Below, in pieces: positions 16,643 to 24,646 of a stretch of 45,208 bases of DNA (the first letter of the stretch is position 1; the number at the start of each line of letters is the position of its first letter). The DNA lies in contig JAFXUS010000058.1 in the NCBI GenBank assembly GCA_017535125.1, positions 1-45,208 of the forward strand. Direction: 5' to 3'. A program made the translations under genes and the position numbers. The stretch is from Bacteroidales bacterium (GTDB taxonomy: Bacteria; Bacteroidota; Bacteroidia; Bacteroidales; UBA932). Under the pieces are notes generated by a model that was given only the letters and a program-made list of their open reading frames with translations, did not search any database and was not told the origin of the DNA.

Positions 16643-19600
16643 TTAAAAGATGATGTTCAGACCAACCTGCAGGGAGCGGGCGGACGGATAGTAGCCATTG
16701 TCGATACCGGAAGCCCAGCTGGTGCCATTGCCGAAGCCGACTTCAGGATCCATACCGGAGTAACCGGTGAAGGTGAACATGTTGGTAGCGGTCACGTACA
16801 GGCGGCACTTGGCGAGCGGGAGTTTCTTGATGGCGCGCTTGAGATCGTAACCGATCGTGATGTTGGAAATCTTGAAGAAGTCAGCATCCTCGAGCCATAC
16901 GCGGGAAAGTTCGGACATGTTGACGTGCTTGCCGTGGGTGAAGCGGGGATAGTGGTTGGTGCTGCCCTCGCCGTTCCAGTACTTGGTGTACACGTCGGTG
17001 CAGTAGTTGTCGTCCGGATGATCGGAGAACTGGCGGTAGCTCTTGGCGACCTGCTGGCCGAAGGAGCCGTAGCCGTTGAGGCTGAAGTCGAAGCCCTTGT
17101 ATTCAAGGTTGATGTTCAGACCTACGGTGTAGTCCGGGTTCGGATCGCCGATCATGGTCTTGTCGGCTTCGTTGATCTTGCCGTCTCCGTTCTTGTCGAC
17201 GAACATGACGTCACCGGGCTGGATGCTGCTGCCCTGGAAGCTCTTGGAAGCGTCGCCGCCGAAGTACTTGTCAAGGTATGCCTGCTTCTCGGCCTCGTTC
17301 TGGATGATGCCGTCCATCTCATAGCCCCAGAAATAACCGATCGGATAGCCCACCTGGATACGGTAGAGCTCGGCGGTGTTCTGGGCGATGGCGTTGCTGG
17401 CACCGTGGATGATGCCCTCGGAGTTCGCCAGACGGGTGACCACGTTCTTGTTGTGGGAGAAGGTGGCGGACACGCCATAGGAGAAGTCGCTGTTGACGGA
17501 GTCGTTCCAGGAGATGAGGAACTCATAACCGGTATTGCGGATATCGCCACCGTTTACGTACGGGGCGCCCGTGCCGTAAGAGAGGAGGATAGGGGCCCGG
17601 ACCAGCCAGTCCTTGGTGTCCTTCTGATACCAGTCGAAGGAGATGCCGAGACGGCTGCGGAAGAATCGCGCGTCAAAACCCAGGTCCAGCTGCTGGGAGG
17701 TTTCCCACTTCACGTCCTTGTTGGGGAGGATGTCAGGGTATGCGCCGATGCCGGGGTTGTCTTTGCTGTCGAAATAATACGGGTCGTCGAAAGCGACGGT
17801 GGCCACATACTGGAAGCTGGAGATGTTGCAGTTACCGTTCTGTCCCCAGCTGCCGCGGATCTTGAAGAAGCTCAGCCAATCCTTGGTGGACTCCATGAAG
17901 GGTTCGTTGCTCATCACCCAGCCGGCGGACACGGAGGGGAAGATACCCCAGCGGTTGCCGCGGGCGAAGTTGCTGGAACCGTCGGCGCGGAGCACGGCGG
18001 AGAACAGGTAGGTCTCGTTGTAGTTGTAGTTGATACGGCCGAAGAAGGAGGACAGGGCGCCCTGGCTGTTCGGGCTGCCGCTGATGCTGGTGTAAGCAGG
18101 ATCAACGACGTCGGCGTTGGTGATGTAAGCGTGCTCGAAGGAGCCCGGGAACAGGGAGTTGGAGTTGGTCACACCGACGCTGCTGCCGTAGCCCCATTTC
18201 TCGATGGACTGTCCGACGAGGACGTCGAGGTTGTGGTTGCCGAAGGACTTGACCCAGTTGATCGTGTTCTCCCAGGACCAGCGGGTGCTGTAGGACTGGC
18301 TCTGGCTGACATCGTCGGCCGGGTTGGAAGTCTTGGTACTCAGCTCATAGACCGGCACGTAGCTGCGGCTCTCGCTATGGTTGTAGAGCCAGCCGAAGCT
18401 GGAGCGGAAGGTGAGACCCTTGATGGGGACGAACTCCAGGAAGAAGTTGGTCTGCAGGCGATAACCCTTGTTGTAACGGTTGTTGCGCTTATAGTAAATC
18501 TCCGCAAGCGGATTGGCCATTTCGGCGCTGAAATTCCAGTTCTCAGCGACGATGTCCTCATACTCGTACCATTCGCCGGCATCGGTATGGGCGGGGAGGA
18601 GCGGGGACATCGTGAGGAGCGTACGGATGTTGTTGTCGTAGATGCCGCCGATGGAGATGCCCTTCTTGTTGGTGGTCGTGAAGGTCACGTTCTCGCCGAA
18701 CTTGAGGACGTCGCGGTTGTTCTTGCGGATCAGGGAGTAATCGGAATTCAGACGGAAGGTGTTGCGGTCGTACTGCGGGGTGGCAGGATAACCGAGCGTA
18801 CCGGTCTGGTCGAATTTGCTGAAACCGATCGCGAAGCGGGATACGTCGCTGCCGCCCAGGATGTTGATGGAGGCGTTGCTGATCGGGGCGTTGTGGACCG
18901 TGGTCTCTTCCAGCCAGTTGGTACCGTTCCAGGTGCCGGCCTTGATGCGGGCGTACTGCTTGGGGATGAGGGCCTCCCAGTCGTAGGTCTGGGTGCCCTG
19001 GATCGTGTAGGCCAGGTCATTGATCTCCATGTACTGCTTGGCATTCAGCGGAGTGACGCCGTTGGTGTTGGCGTTCTGCCAGCCGTAGTAGGCGTCGAGC
19101 GTAACCTGGATCCTGCCGGATTTACCCTTCTTGGTGGTCACGAGGATGACGCCGTTGGAGGCCCGGGCACCGTAGATGGCGCTGGAGGCTGCATCCTTCA
19201 GGACGTCGATGGACTCAATGTCATTGGGGGAGAGAGCGGTGATGGAGCCGTTCGGCACACCGTCCACGACGTAGAGCGGGGTGTTGGAACCGGCGGTACC
19301 CATACCGCGGATGGTCACTTTGTAGCTTTCGCCCGGTTGACCGGAGTTCTGAACGATGTTCACGCCGGCGGCCTGGCTCTGCAGGGCGCCGAACGCATCG
19401 ACGGCGTGCGTGGAAGCGAGCTTGTCGCCGGACACGCTGACCGTAGAACCGGTCACGAGTTTCTTGCGCTGTACACCATAACCCACCACGACGGTTTCCT
19501 CAAGCATTTCGGAGTCGTCCTGGAGGATGATGGTCATGTTCTCGGCGGCGGAGACCCGGCGGGTCACGTAGCCGATGCAGGAGACTTCAAGAGAAGTCCC

Positions 19601-19813
19601 GGGGGCGACACGGAGACTGAAGACACCGTCCAGGTCTGTCGTGGCGCCATTGGTCGTGCCTACTTGGACAACGCCGGCGCCAATGATCGGCTCGCCGTTG
19701 GCATCAACCACTTTGCCGCTGATGGCACGATTCTGGGCGGAAGCCTGAAGACCCCCCCATAAAGTGCTGAATACCATTAAGATACTCGCAACTTTCAGCA
19801 GTTTTTTAAGCAT
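16643..19813 (-). CDS. SusC/RagA-family TonB-dependent outer membrane transporter
   Basis: A 1056-residue TonB-linked transporter that imports oligosaccharides or peptides with its SusD partner. Signal peptide to about residue 27 (GLQASAQ). Then comes the carboxypeptidase-D regulatory-like domain (ISGKVVDANGEPIIGAGV to about residue 100), a TonB-box-like ETVVVGYG, and the plug domain with the SusC signature region IESIDVLKDAASSAIYGARA. The 22-strand barrel ends in LQVGLNIIF. No N-terminal signalling (STN) extension is present, so regulation through an anti-sigma partner is unlikely. A TATATTTG element lies about 64 bases upstream. A 1489-codon open frame runs antisense through it and is rejected as a codon-use artefact. 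Confidence 0.97.
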   Translation of the reverse strand: MLKKLLKVASILMVFSTLWGGLQASAQNRAISGKVVDANGEPIIGAGVVQVGTTNGATTDLDGVFSLRVAPGTSLEVSCIGYVTRRVSAAENMTIILQDDSEMLEETVVVGYGVQRKKLVTGSTVSVSGDKLASTHAVDAFGALQSQAAGVNIVQNSGQPGESYKVTIRGMGTAGSNTPLYVVDGVPNGSITALSPNDIESIDVLKDAASSAIYGARASNGVILVTTKKGKSGRIQVTLDAYYGWQNANTNGVTPLNAKQYMEINDLAYTIQGTQTYDWEALIPKQYARIKAGTWNGTNWLEETTVHNAPISNASINILGGSDVSRFAIGFSKFDQTGTLGYPATPQYDRNTFRLNSDYSLIRKNNRDVLKFGENVTFTTTNKKGISIGGIYDNNIRTLLTMSPLLPAHTDAGEWYEYEDIVAENWNFSAEMANPLAEIYYKRNNRYNKGYRLQTNFFLEFVPIKGLTFRSSFGWLYNHSESRSYVPVYELSTKTSNPADDVSQSQSYSTRWSWENTINWVKSFGNHNLDVLVGQSIEKWGYGSSVGVTNSNSLFPGSFEHAYITNADVVDPAYTSISGSPNSQGALSSFFGRINYNYNETYLFSAVLRADGSSNFARGNRWGIFPSVSAGWVMSNEPFMESTKDWLSFFKIRGSWGQNGNCNISSFQYVATVAFDDPYYFDSKDNPGIGAYPDILPNKDVKWETSQQLDLGFDARFFRSRLGISFDWYQKDTKDWLVRAPILLSYGTGAPYVNGGDIRNTGYEFLISWNDSVNSDFSYGVSATFSHNKNVVTRLANSEGIIHGASNAIAQNTAELYRIQVGYPIGYFWGYEMDGIIQNEAEKQAYLDKYFGGDASKSFQGSSIQPGDVMFVDKNGDGKINEADKTMIGDPNPDYTVGLNINLEYKGFDFSLNGYGSFGQQVAKSYRQFSDHPDDNYCTDVYTKYWNGEGSTNHYPRFTHGKHVNMSELSRVWLEDADFFKISNITIGYDLKRAIKKLPLAKCRLYVTATNMFTFTGYSGMDPEVGFGNGTSWASGIDNGYYPSARSLQVGLNIIF

Positions 19814-19876
19814 TTTTTGGATTTTTTTGGTTAATATAAAGGGATAGAAACAAGTGAATCAGGTAATACAAACATT

Positions 19877-19884
19877 CAAATATA
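19877..19884 (-). promoter_or_regulatory. -7 promoter element for susC-susD
   Basis: TATATTTG on the minus strand, 64 bases before the susC ATG, within the AT-rich 215-base gap (19814-20028) that separates divergent susC and polA. This gap is the longest in the window and holds no ORF of note, only these promoters and A/T runs. Confidence 0.5.
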
Positions 19885-19993
19885 CAAATAATGTTTCAAA
19901 AGTTTTCAAGAATTCCGCATTTTGTGTGTCGGAATACTTAAAATGTCGCATTTCTCCATACTCACATATTAAACTATTTTAAAAATAAAGGTG

Positions 19994-20024
19994 TTTGAAA
20001 CTTTCCGAAAAAGTTTCATCTTTG
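19994..20024 (+). promoter_or_regulatory. Promoter of polA
   Basis: TTTG at 19994-19997 and CATCTTTG at 20017-20024 are separated by 19 bases. This is close to the Bacteroidota -33/-7 pattern TTTG-N19 to 21-TAnnTTTG with one mismatch. The polA ATG follows only four bases later, which implies a very short leader. Confidence 0.5.
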
Positions 20025-20028
20025 TCGT

Positions 20029-22836
20029 ATGAAACTTTTCCTCATCGACGGCCATGCGCTGATCTTCAAGATGTATTATGCCTTCCTGGGGCGGCCCATG
20101 GTGAATTCCAAGGGTGTGGACACTTCCATCCTGTTCGGTTTCACGAAGTATCTGCTCGAGCTAATCGACCGGGAACGGCCGACGCATATCGCGGTGAGTT
20201 TTGACCCTCGGGGGGGTACTTTCCGTAACGAACTCTATCCGGAGTACAAGGCCAACCGCGGGGAGACGCCCGCGCTGGTGGTGGAGGCGTTGGATCCGCT
20301 TTCCCGCATCGTGGAGGCGCTGGACATCCCGGTGCTGATGATACCGGGCTTCGAGGCGGACGACGTGATCGGCTCCGCCGCCAAGCGTTTCGAGGCCGAG
20401 GGCTTCGACGTCTATATGGTCACGCCGGACAAGGACTACGGCCAGCTCATCACGCCGCATATCCTGCAGGTGAAGCCGGGGAAAGGCGGGGGCGAGAACG
20501 AACTGTTGGGCGTGGCGGAGGTCTGCGACAAATGGAAGATCGCTTCGCCCGCGCAGGTCATTGACATATTGGCGATCTGCGGCGACGCTTCGGACAACGT
20601 GCCCGGCGTGCAGGGGGTGGGGCCGGTCGGCGCCGCCAAGCTGCTCGCGAAATACGGCTCCGTCGAGGGGATCTATGCGCATCTGGATGAGCTCACGGCC
20701 CGCCAGCAGGAGCAGTTCCGTGCAGCCGAGGGGCACATCGCGCTATCCAAGCAGTTGGTCACGATCAAGACGGACATCCCGCTCGACGTCACCGCCGAAC
20801 AACTCGTTTACGACACCGTCGAAACCCCCGCCCTTAACGCGATCCTCGACCATTACGAAATGCCTTCCCTGAAGCGTCTGCTGCATAAGGTTGCTATTCC
20901 TTCCGGCGTCCGCTGCGGCAGCGGCCAACTGCCCCCTGAAACGTCCGGCTGTGCCGGACCCCTCCCATCTGGCGATGGGCCCCTCCCTCTTACGGTGCCG
21001 AGGGTGGCACGGTTTCCGGGAGCAGTTACCGCTGCCGACAACGCTTCCGCCGCCGTTTTGCAGAGCAGGCAGCATCTGCCGGCAACCGTGGCCGCCCGTG
21101 GTCTCGTGAACGGGGGGACCGCAAGCGAAGCGAAGCGGTGGGATGAGCGCGAAGCGCGAAGTTGTCCGGCGGGTGACTGCCTGTCTGCAAAGAAGGTGGC
21201 GATTAATATTGTGGGTGAGAGATTGTTTGTGGGATGTGAAGCGGGAGTGGCAGAAGGGGGAGTAGAAGAATTCAGGAAGCTGTTGGAAGATGCCGCCGTG
21301 ACGAAGGTCGGCGTCGACCTGAAGGCGCAGATGAAGCGGCTCGCGGAGGGGGGCATTGCGCTGGCGGGCCGCCTGGAAGACATCGAACTCATGCACTACC
21401 TGCTCGGCCCCGAGCGCAGCCACAAGCTGGACGTGCTCGCCCGCAGCTACCTCGGCATCGAGCTGGACGCCGCCGCGCCGCAGGAGACCGGCTCGCTCTT
21501 CGACGAAGTCCCGGAAGACAGCGGCCCTGACCGCATCCTGGAGACCGCCGCCATCCTGCGCCTGTCGGACTGCCTGCTGCAGGAAATGGCTGCGACCGAG
21601 GGCATGACGCGCCTCTACGACGAGATCGAAGAGCCGCTCATCGGCGTGCTTGCCCGTATGGAGCGGACGGGCGTCAAAGTGGACCTGGGGTCGCTGCGCG
21701 ACTTCGCCGACGGCCTGCGCCGCAAGATGTCCGAGCGCGAAGCGGAGGTCCGCCGCCTGGCGGATGATCCCGCACTCAACATTCTGTCCCCCAAGCAGAT
21801 CGGTGTGCTGCTCTACGAGAAACTCAAGCTCGACCCCAAGGCGCGCAAGCCCAAATCCGGCAACTGGCCCACCGACGAGCAGACCCTCTCGCACCTCGCG
21901 GACCGCAGCCCCATCATTGACGCCATCCTGGACTACCGCGGCCTGCGCAAGCTGCTGTCCACGTACATCGAGCCGTTTGCGGGCTACATTTCCCCGGCCG
22001 ACGGCCGGGTGCATACGACCTTTAACCAGGCCCTGACGGCCACCGGGCGCCTGTCTTCGTCCAACCCGAATCTGCAGAACATCCCCATCCGCACCGAGGA
22101 AGGCCGCGAAATCCGCAAGGCCTTCCTGCCCGGTGAGCCGGGCTGGGTGATGATGTCGGCCGACTATTCGCAGATCGAGCTCCGGCTGATGGCGCATCTA
22201 TGCGGCGACGCCCACCTGGTGGAGGCGTTCCGCAGTGGGCTGGACGTCCACGCCGCCACCGCGGCAAAGATTTTCCGCGTCCCGATCGCGGAAGTGACCG
22301 CCGACCAGCGGCGCATCGCCAAGACGGCGAACTTCGGCATCATGTACGGCATCTCTTCCTTCGGTCTCGCGGAACGGCTGCGCTGCCCGCGGAGCGAAGC
22401 CAAGCGGATCATCGACGACTACTTCGCCTCCTTCCCGTCCATCCGCGGCTTCATCGACGCCACGGTGGCGCAGGCGCGCGAACGCGGCTATGTGGAGACG
22501 CTCTTCGGGCGCCGCCGCTACATCGCGGACATCGGCGCCGGCAATGCCGCCGTCCGAGCCCTGGCGGAGCGCAACGCCGTCAATGCCCCCATCCAGGGCA
22601 CGGCGGCCGACATCATCAAACTGGCGATGACCGCCGTGGACAGGCGCCTTCGCGAAGGCGGCTTCCGCGCCCGGATGGTCCTCCAGATCCACGACGAACT
22701 GCTGCTCGAAGTCCCGCAGGAGGAGATTGGTCCCGTGCACGACCTGCTGGTCCGCGAGATGGAGGGCGTCATTCCCCTGTCTGTTCCCCTAACCGTAGAA
22801 TGCCATGATGGAAAAACCTGGCTCGAAGCCCACTGA
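20029..22836 (+). CDS. polA: DNA polymerase I
   Basis: 935 residues. The 5'-nuclease domain (about 1-285) has FEADDVIGSA, TPDKDYGQL and the H3TH region GDASDNVPGVQGVGPVGAAK. The polymerase domain (about 525-935) has TGRLSSSNPNLQNIPIRT, motif A DYSQIELRLMAH (near 711), the O-helix RRIAKTANFGIMYG and motif C QIHDELLLE (near 886), all intact. Between them, residues about 291-387 are unlike any Pol I sequence and are encoded by stacked palindromes. The following proofreading-domain remnant lacks the exo I DxE motif and has KAQ where exo II has KYD, so 3'-5' exonuclease activity is probably absent, as in Taq. Role: Okazaki fragment maturation and repair synthesis. It overlaps the sigma factor gene downstream. 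Confidence 0.96.
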   Translation: MKLFLIDGHALIFKMYYAFLGRPMVNSKGVDTSILFGFTKYLLELIDRERPTHIAVSFDPRGGTFRNELYPEYKANRGETPALVVEALDPLSRIVEALDIPVLMIPGFEADDVIGSAAKRFEAEGFDVYMVTPDKDYGQLITPHILQVKPGKGGGENELLGVAEVCDKWKIASPAQVIDILAICGDASDNVPGVQGVGPVGAAKLLAKYGSVEGIYAHLDELTARQQEQFRAAEGHIALSKQLVTIKTDIPLDVTAEQLVYDTVETPALNAILDHYEMPSLKRLLHKVAIPSGVRCGSGQLPPETSGCAGPLPSGDGPLPLTVPRVARFPGAVTAADNASAAVLQSRQHLPATVAARGLVNGGTASEAKRWDEREARSCPAGDCLSAKKVAINIVGERLFVGCEAGVAEGGVEEFRKLLEDAAVTKVGVDLKAQMKRLAEGGIALAGRLEDIELMHYLLGPERSHKLDVLARSYLGIELDAAAPQETGSLFDEVPEDSGPDRILETAAILRLSDCLLQEMAATEGMTRLYDEIEEPLIGVLARMERTGVKVDLGSLRDFADGLRRKMSEREAEVRRLADDPALNILSPKQIGVLLYEKLKLDPKARKPKSGNWPTDEQTLSHLADRSPIIDAILDYRGLRKLLSTYIEPFAGYISPADGRVHTTFNQALTATGRLSSSNPNLQNIPIRTEEGREIRKAFLPGEPGWVMMSADYSQIELRLMAHLCGDAHLVEAFRSGLDVHAATAAKIFRVPIAEVTADQRRIAKTANFGIMYGISSFGLAERLRCPRSEAKRIIDDYFASFPSIRGFIDATVAQARERGYVETLFGRRRYIADIGAGNAAVRALAERNAVNAPIQGTAADIIKLAMTAVDRRLREGGFRARMVLQIHDELLLEVPQEEIGPVHDLLVREMEGVIPLSVPLTVECHDGKTWLEAH
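20910..21168. repeat. Palindrome-rich, repeat-like insertion inside polA
   Basis: Perfect small hairpins follow one another: CCGCTG-CGG-CAGCGG (20910-20924), GTCCGGC-TGT-GCCGGAC (20943-20959), CCCATC-TGGC-GATGGG (20964-20979), CCCTC / GAGGG (20985-21004) and GTGCC / GGCAC (20995-21010). Further on, GCAAGCGAAGCGAAGCGG and GCGC-GAA-GCGC occur near 21120-21160. The reading frame stays open throughout. The pattern resembles intergenic repeat DNA rather than polymerase coding sequence. Confidence 0.6.
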
Positions 22837-23401
22837 CGAACTCGTCCGTCGGGCGATCATCGGCGACGGCACCGCCTTCACCGAACTCTGGGACACGCAT
22901 TTCGAGGGGCTGCGCGCCTACCTGAAGAGCGCGATGAAGTCCCTGGACGACTTCTATATCGATGACATCTGCTCGCGCAGTTTCGAGAAGGCGTTCCGGC
23001 AGATCCGTTCTTTCGACCCGTCCAAGAGCCAGTTCTCGACCTGGCTTCGCACCATCGCTCACAACACGGCGCTCGACACCATCGACGCGGAGAGCCGTGC
23101 CCGGGCCCGCCTGGTCTCACTCGACAAGGAGGGCGACCACAGCGGCGCCATCATCGACGTGCTGGGCGACGAGGCGGCCACGCCGCTGGAGCAGATCGTC
23201 AAGGAAGAGGACGCCGAGAAGCTCGAGGGTTACATCGAGGGGCTGCCGGAACTGTATCGCGCCATTGCGCGGATGCGGCTGCTGGACGGCCTGCAGTACA
23301 AGGAAATCGCCGAAGAACTCGGCATGGAGCTGAACACGGTCCGCACCCGCATCCGCCGCGCCAAAAGCATGATCGAAGAGCTGAAGGCGGGGGAAGAATG
23401 A
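22805..23401 (+). CDS. ECF-type RNA polymerase sigma factor
   Basis: 198 residues with the two sigma-70 domains of extracytoplasmic-function factors. Region 2 is about residues 15-100: ELWDTHFEGLRAYLKS, the core-binding DDICSRSFEKAFRQI, and the -10 recognition FSTWLRTIAHNTALDTI. Region 4 is about residues 140-195, with LPELYRAIARMRLLDGLQYKEIAEELGMELNTVRTRIRRAK as the helix-turn-helix (-35 recognition). The start at 22805 lies inside the polA 3' end (32-base overlap); ATG 22808 is one codon later. No anti-sigma gene or membrane sensor follows, because the next gene is convergent. The regulon is unknown. Confidence 0.92.
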   Translation: MMEKPGSKPTDELVRRAIIGDGTAFTELWDTHFEGLRAYLKSAMKSLDDFYIDDICSRSFEKAFRQIRSFDPSKSQFSTWLRTIAHNTALDTIDAESRARARLVSLDKEGDHSGAIIDVLGDEAATPLEQIVKEEDAEKLEGYIEGLPELYRAIARMRLLDGLQYKEIAEELGMELNTVRTRIRRAKSMIEELKAGEE

Positions 23402-23404
23402 TCC

Positions 23405-23432
23405 GTCATTCGCCGGCTTGACCGGCGAATCT
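23405..23432. repeat. Short palindromic repeat with CTTGA loop (copy 2)
   Basis: ATTCGCCGG (23408-23416), loop CTTGA (23417-23421), CCGGCGAAT (23422-23430), again flanked by GTC and CT as at 8126-8151. It lies between convergent sigma factor and Fur-family genes and overlaps the last codons of the latter. The stem is nine pairs and differs from copy 1 in compensating positions. Confidence 0.7.
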
Positions 23433-23846
23433 CCCACACTCCGGGCACACCCCGTGCAATACATATTCCGCGCTCTCGACGCGGAAACCTTCCGGGCATG
23501 CGACGGTCGGGACGGGCAGTTCCTCGAGGCAGAAGGTCCGGCCGCAGACGTCGCAGTGGAAATGCACGTGCCGGTCGCTGTCCTCTTCTTCCTCCGTGCA
23601 GTGGCAGACTTCGTAGCGGAGGCTGTCGCCGTCCGCGACGGCATGCAGCAGATGGTGTTCGCGGAATAAAGACAAGGTCCTGGAAATGATGGACTTGTCC
23701 ACGGATTCCAGGGCGGTCTCGATCTCCGTCATGGAGAGCGGTCGCCCCGCGGCCAGCAGGGCTTTCAGGATGAGGATGCGGTTGGCGGTCGGCTTGACGC
23801 CGTGCTCCTCCATCAGGGTGACGGGATCTTCTGCGTGTGTGTGCAT
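23406..23846 (-). CDS. Fur-family metal- or peroxide-responsive repressor
   Basis: 146 residues. The N-terminal winged helix-turn-helix is GVKPTANRILILKALLAAGRPLSMTEIETAL ... ISRTLSLFREHHLLH. The C-terminal dimer domain has the His-rich metal site HVHFHCDVCGRTFC and a second Cys pair CPECG, giving the four-Cys structural zinc site. The metal sensed (iron, zinc or other) cannot be decided. ATG 23846 is preferred because the frame further upstream runs through the promoter and radC. The last eight residues (RFAGQAGE) are encoded by the CTTGA-loop palindrome. Convergent with the sigma factor gene. Confidence 0.9.
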   Translation of the reverse strand: MHTHAEDPVTLMEEHGVKPTANRILILKALLAAGRPLSMTEIETALESVDKSIISRTLSLFREHHLLHAVADGDSLRYEVCHCTEEEEDSDRHVHFHCDVCGRTFCLEELPVPTVACPEGFRVESAEYVLHGVCPECGRFAGQAGE

Positions 23847-23853
23847 GCCAATG

Positions 23854-23861
23854 CAAAAATA
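23854..23861 (-). promoter_or_regulatory. -7 promoter element for the Fur-family gene
   Basis: TATTTTTG on the minus strand matches TAnnTTTG and lies eight bases before the ATG at 23846, so the transcript would be nearly leaderless. Confidence 0.5.
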
Positions 23862-23931
23862 GTATTTTTTTGCAGGGCTCGTACGATTCTTTCCGATATT
23901 GACGATTATTTCACTTATTGTTGCATCCGCT

Positions 23932-24618
23932 ATGGGTATCAAAGATCTCCGCGCGGATGAAAGGCCGCGCGAAAAGATGCTCGCCCGCGGAGCGGGGAGC
24001 CTCAGCGACGGCGAATTGCTCGCCGTCCTGCTGCGCAGCGGCAACCGGGACGGCAGCGCCCTCGATCTGGCGCGGGAGCTGCTGGACCTGGCGGACGGTC
24101 GCCTCAGCGCATTGTTCAACCTTCCGCAGGACCGGATGCTTTCCCTGTCCGGCATCGGGCCGGGGAAGGCGTCCAGCGTGCTGGCGGCCTTCGAGCTCGG
24201 CCGCCGCTTCCTGCAGGAATCTTCTTCCCTTGTCAAGAGCCCCGTCCTCACGGCGCGGCGGGTGTATGAATTGATGATTCCCCGTCTTAAGGGCCTGCAG
24301 CATGAAGAATGCTGGGTGCTCTTCCTGAATGATCATCAGTATCTGGTCGGGAAACTGCGGGTGAGCACCGGCGGCGGCAATTCCACCACGATGGATGTCC
24401 GGCAGATCATCCGCGCGGCCCTGGACAAGGGCGCCGGCGCGCTCATCCTCGTGCACAACCACCCCAGCAGCAATCCCACGCCCGGCCAGGCCGACATCCG
24501 CCGGACGGAAGAACTCAAAAAGGGTCTCTCGGCCGTCGGCCTGACCCTGCTGGACCACGTCGTCATTGCCGACGACTGTTGCTTCTCCTTCTCGGATGAC
24601 CGGATGTATAAGATTTGA
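23932..24618 (+). CDS. radC: RadC-family JAB domain protein
   Basis: 228 residues from MGIKDLRADERPREKM, the normal RadC start; an upstream in-frame ATG at 23899 is less likely. An N-terminal UPF0758 helical region with helix-hairpin-helix LSGIGPGKASSVLAAFELGRR precedes the JAB/MPN metalloprotease-like domain. Its JAMM motif is complete: VHNHPSSNPTPGQAD (two His and Asp as zinc ligands). Once linked to DNA repair, the family has no settled biochemical role. It is a stand-alone chromosomal copy with no mobile element beside it. Convergent with miaB, 28 bases apart. Confidence 0.93.
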   Translation: MGIKDLRADERPREKMLARGAGSLSDGELLAVLLRSGNRDGSALDLARELLDLADGRLSALFNLPQDRMLSLSGIGPGKASSVLAAFELGRRFLQESSSLVKSPVLTARRVYELMIPRLKGLQHEECWVLFLNDHQYLVGKLRVSTGGGNSTTMDVRQIIRAALDKGAGALILVHNHPSSNPTPGQADIRRTEELKKGLSAVGLTLLDHVVIADDCCFSFSDDRMYKI

Positions 24619-24646
24619 TTACGCCAGTTCGCAGAGCCATAAAGGC

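Noticed and set aside
15293..19762. A 1489-codon open frame on the plus strand antisense to susC and susD.
   Set aside because: The real genes have clear families, signal peptides and motifs on the minus strand. GC-rich codon use that avoids TTA, CTA and TCA leaves the opposite frame free of stops. The antisense protein is a low-information mix rich in Val, Gly and Asp with no domain.
20941..21170. Possible CRISPR array or insertion sequence in polA.
   Set aside because: No regularly spaced identical repeats and no transposase; only a string of different short palindromes in one open frame.
23847..24251. An N-terminal extension of the first Fur-family gene into radC.
   Set aside because: It reads through the promoter element and the opposite strand of radC; the conserved domain starts at ATG 23846.
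23932..24618. radC as a sign of an anti-restriction or mobile island.
   Set aside because: It lies among housekeeping genes with no mobile gene nearby and has the normal chromosomal length and motifs.
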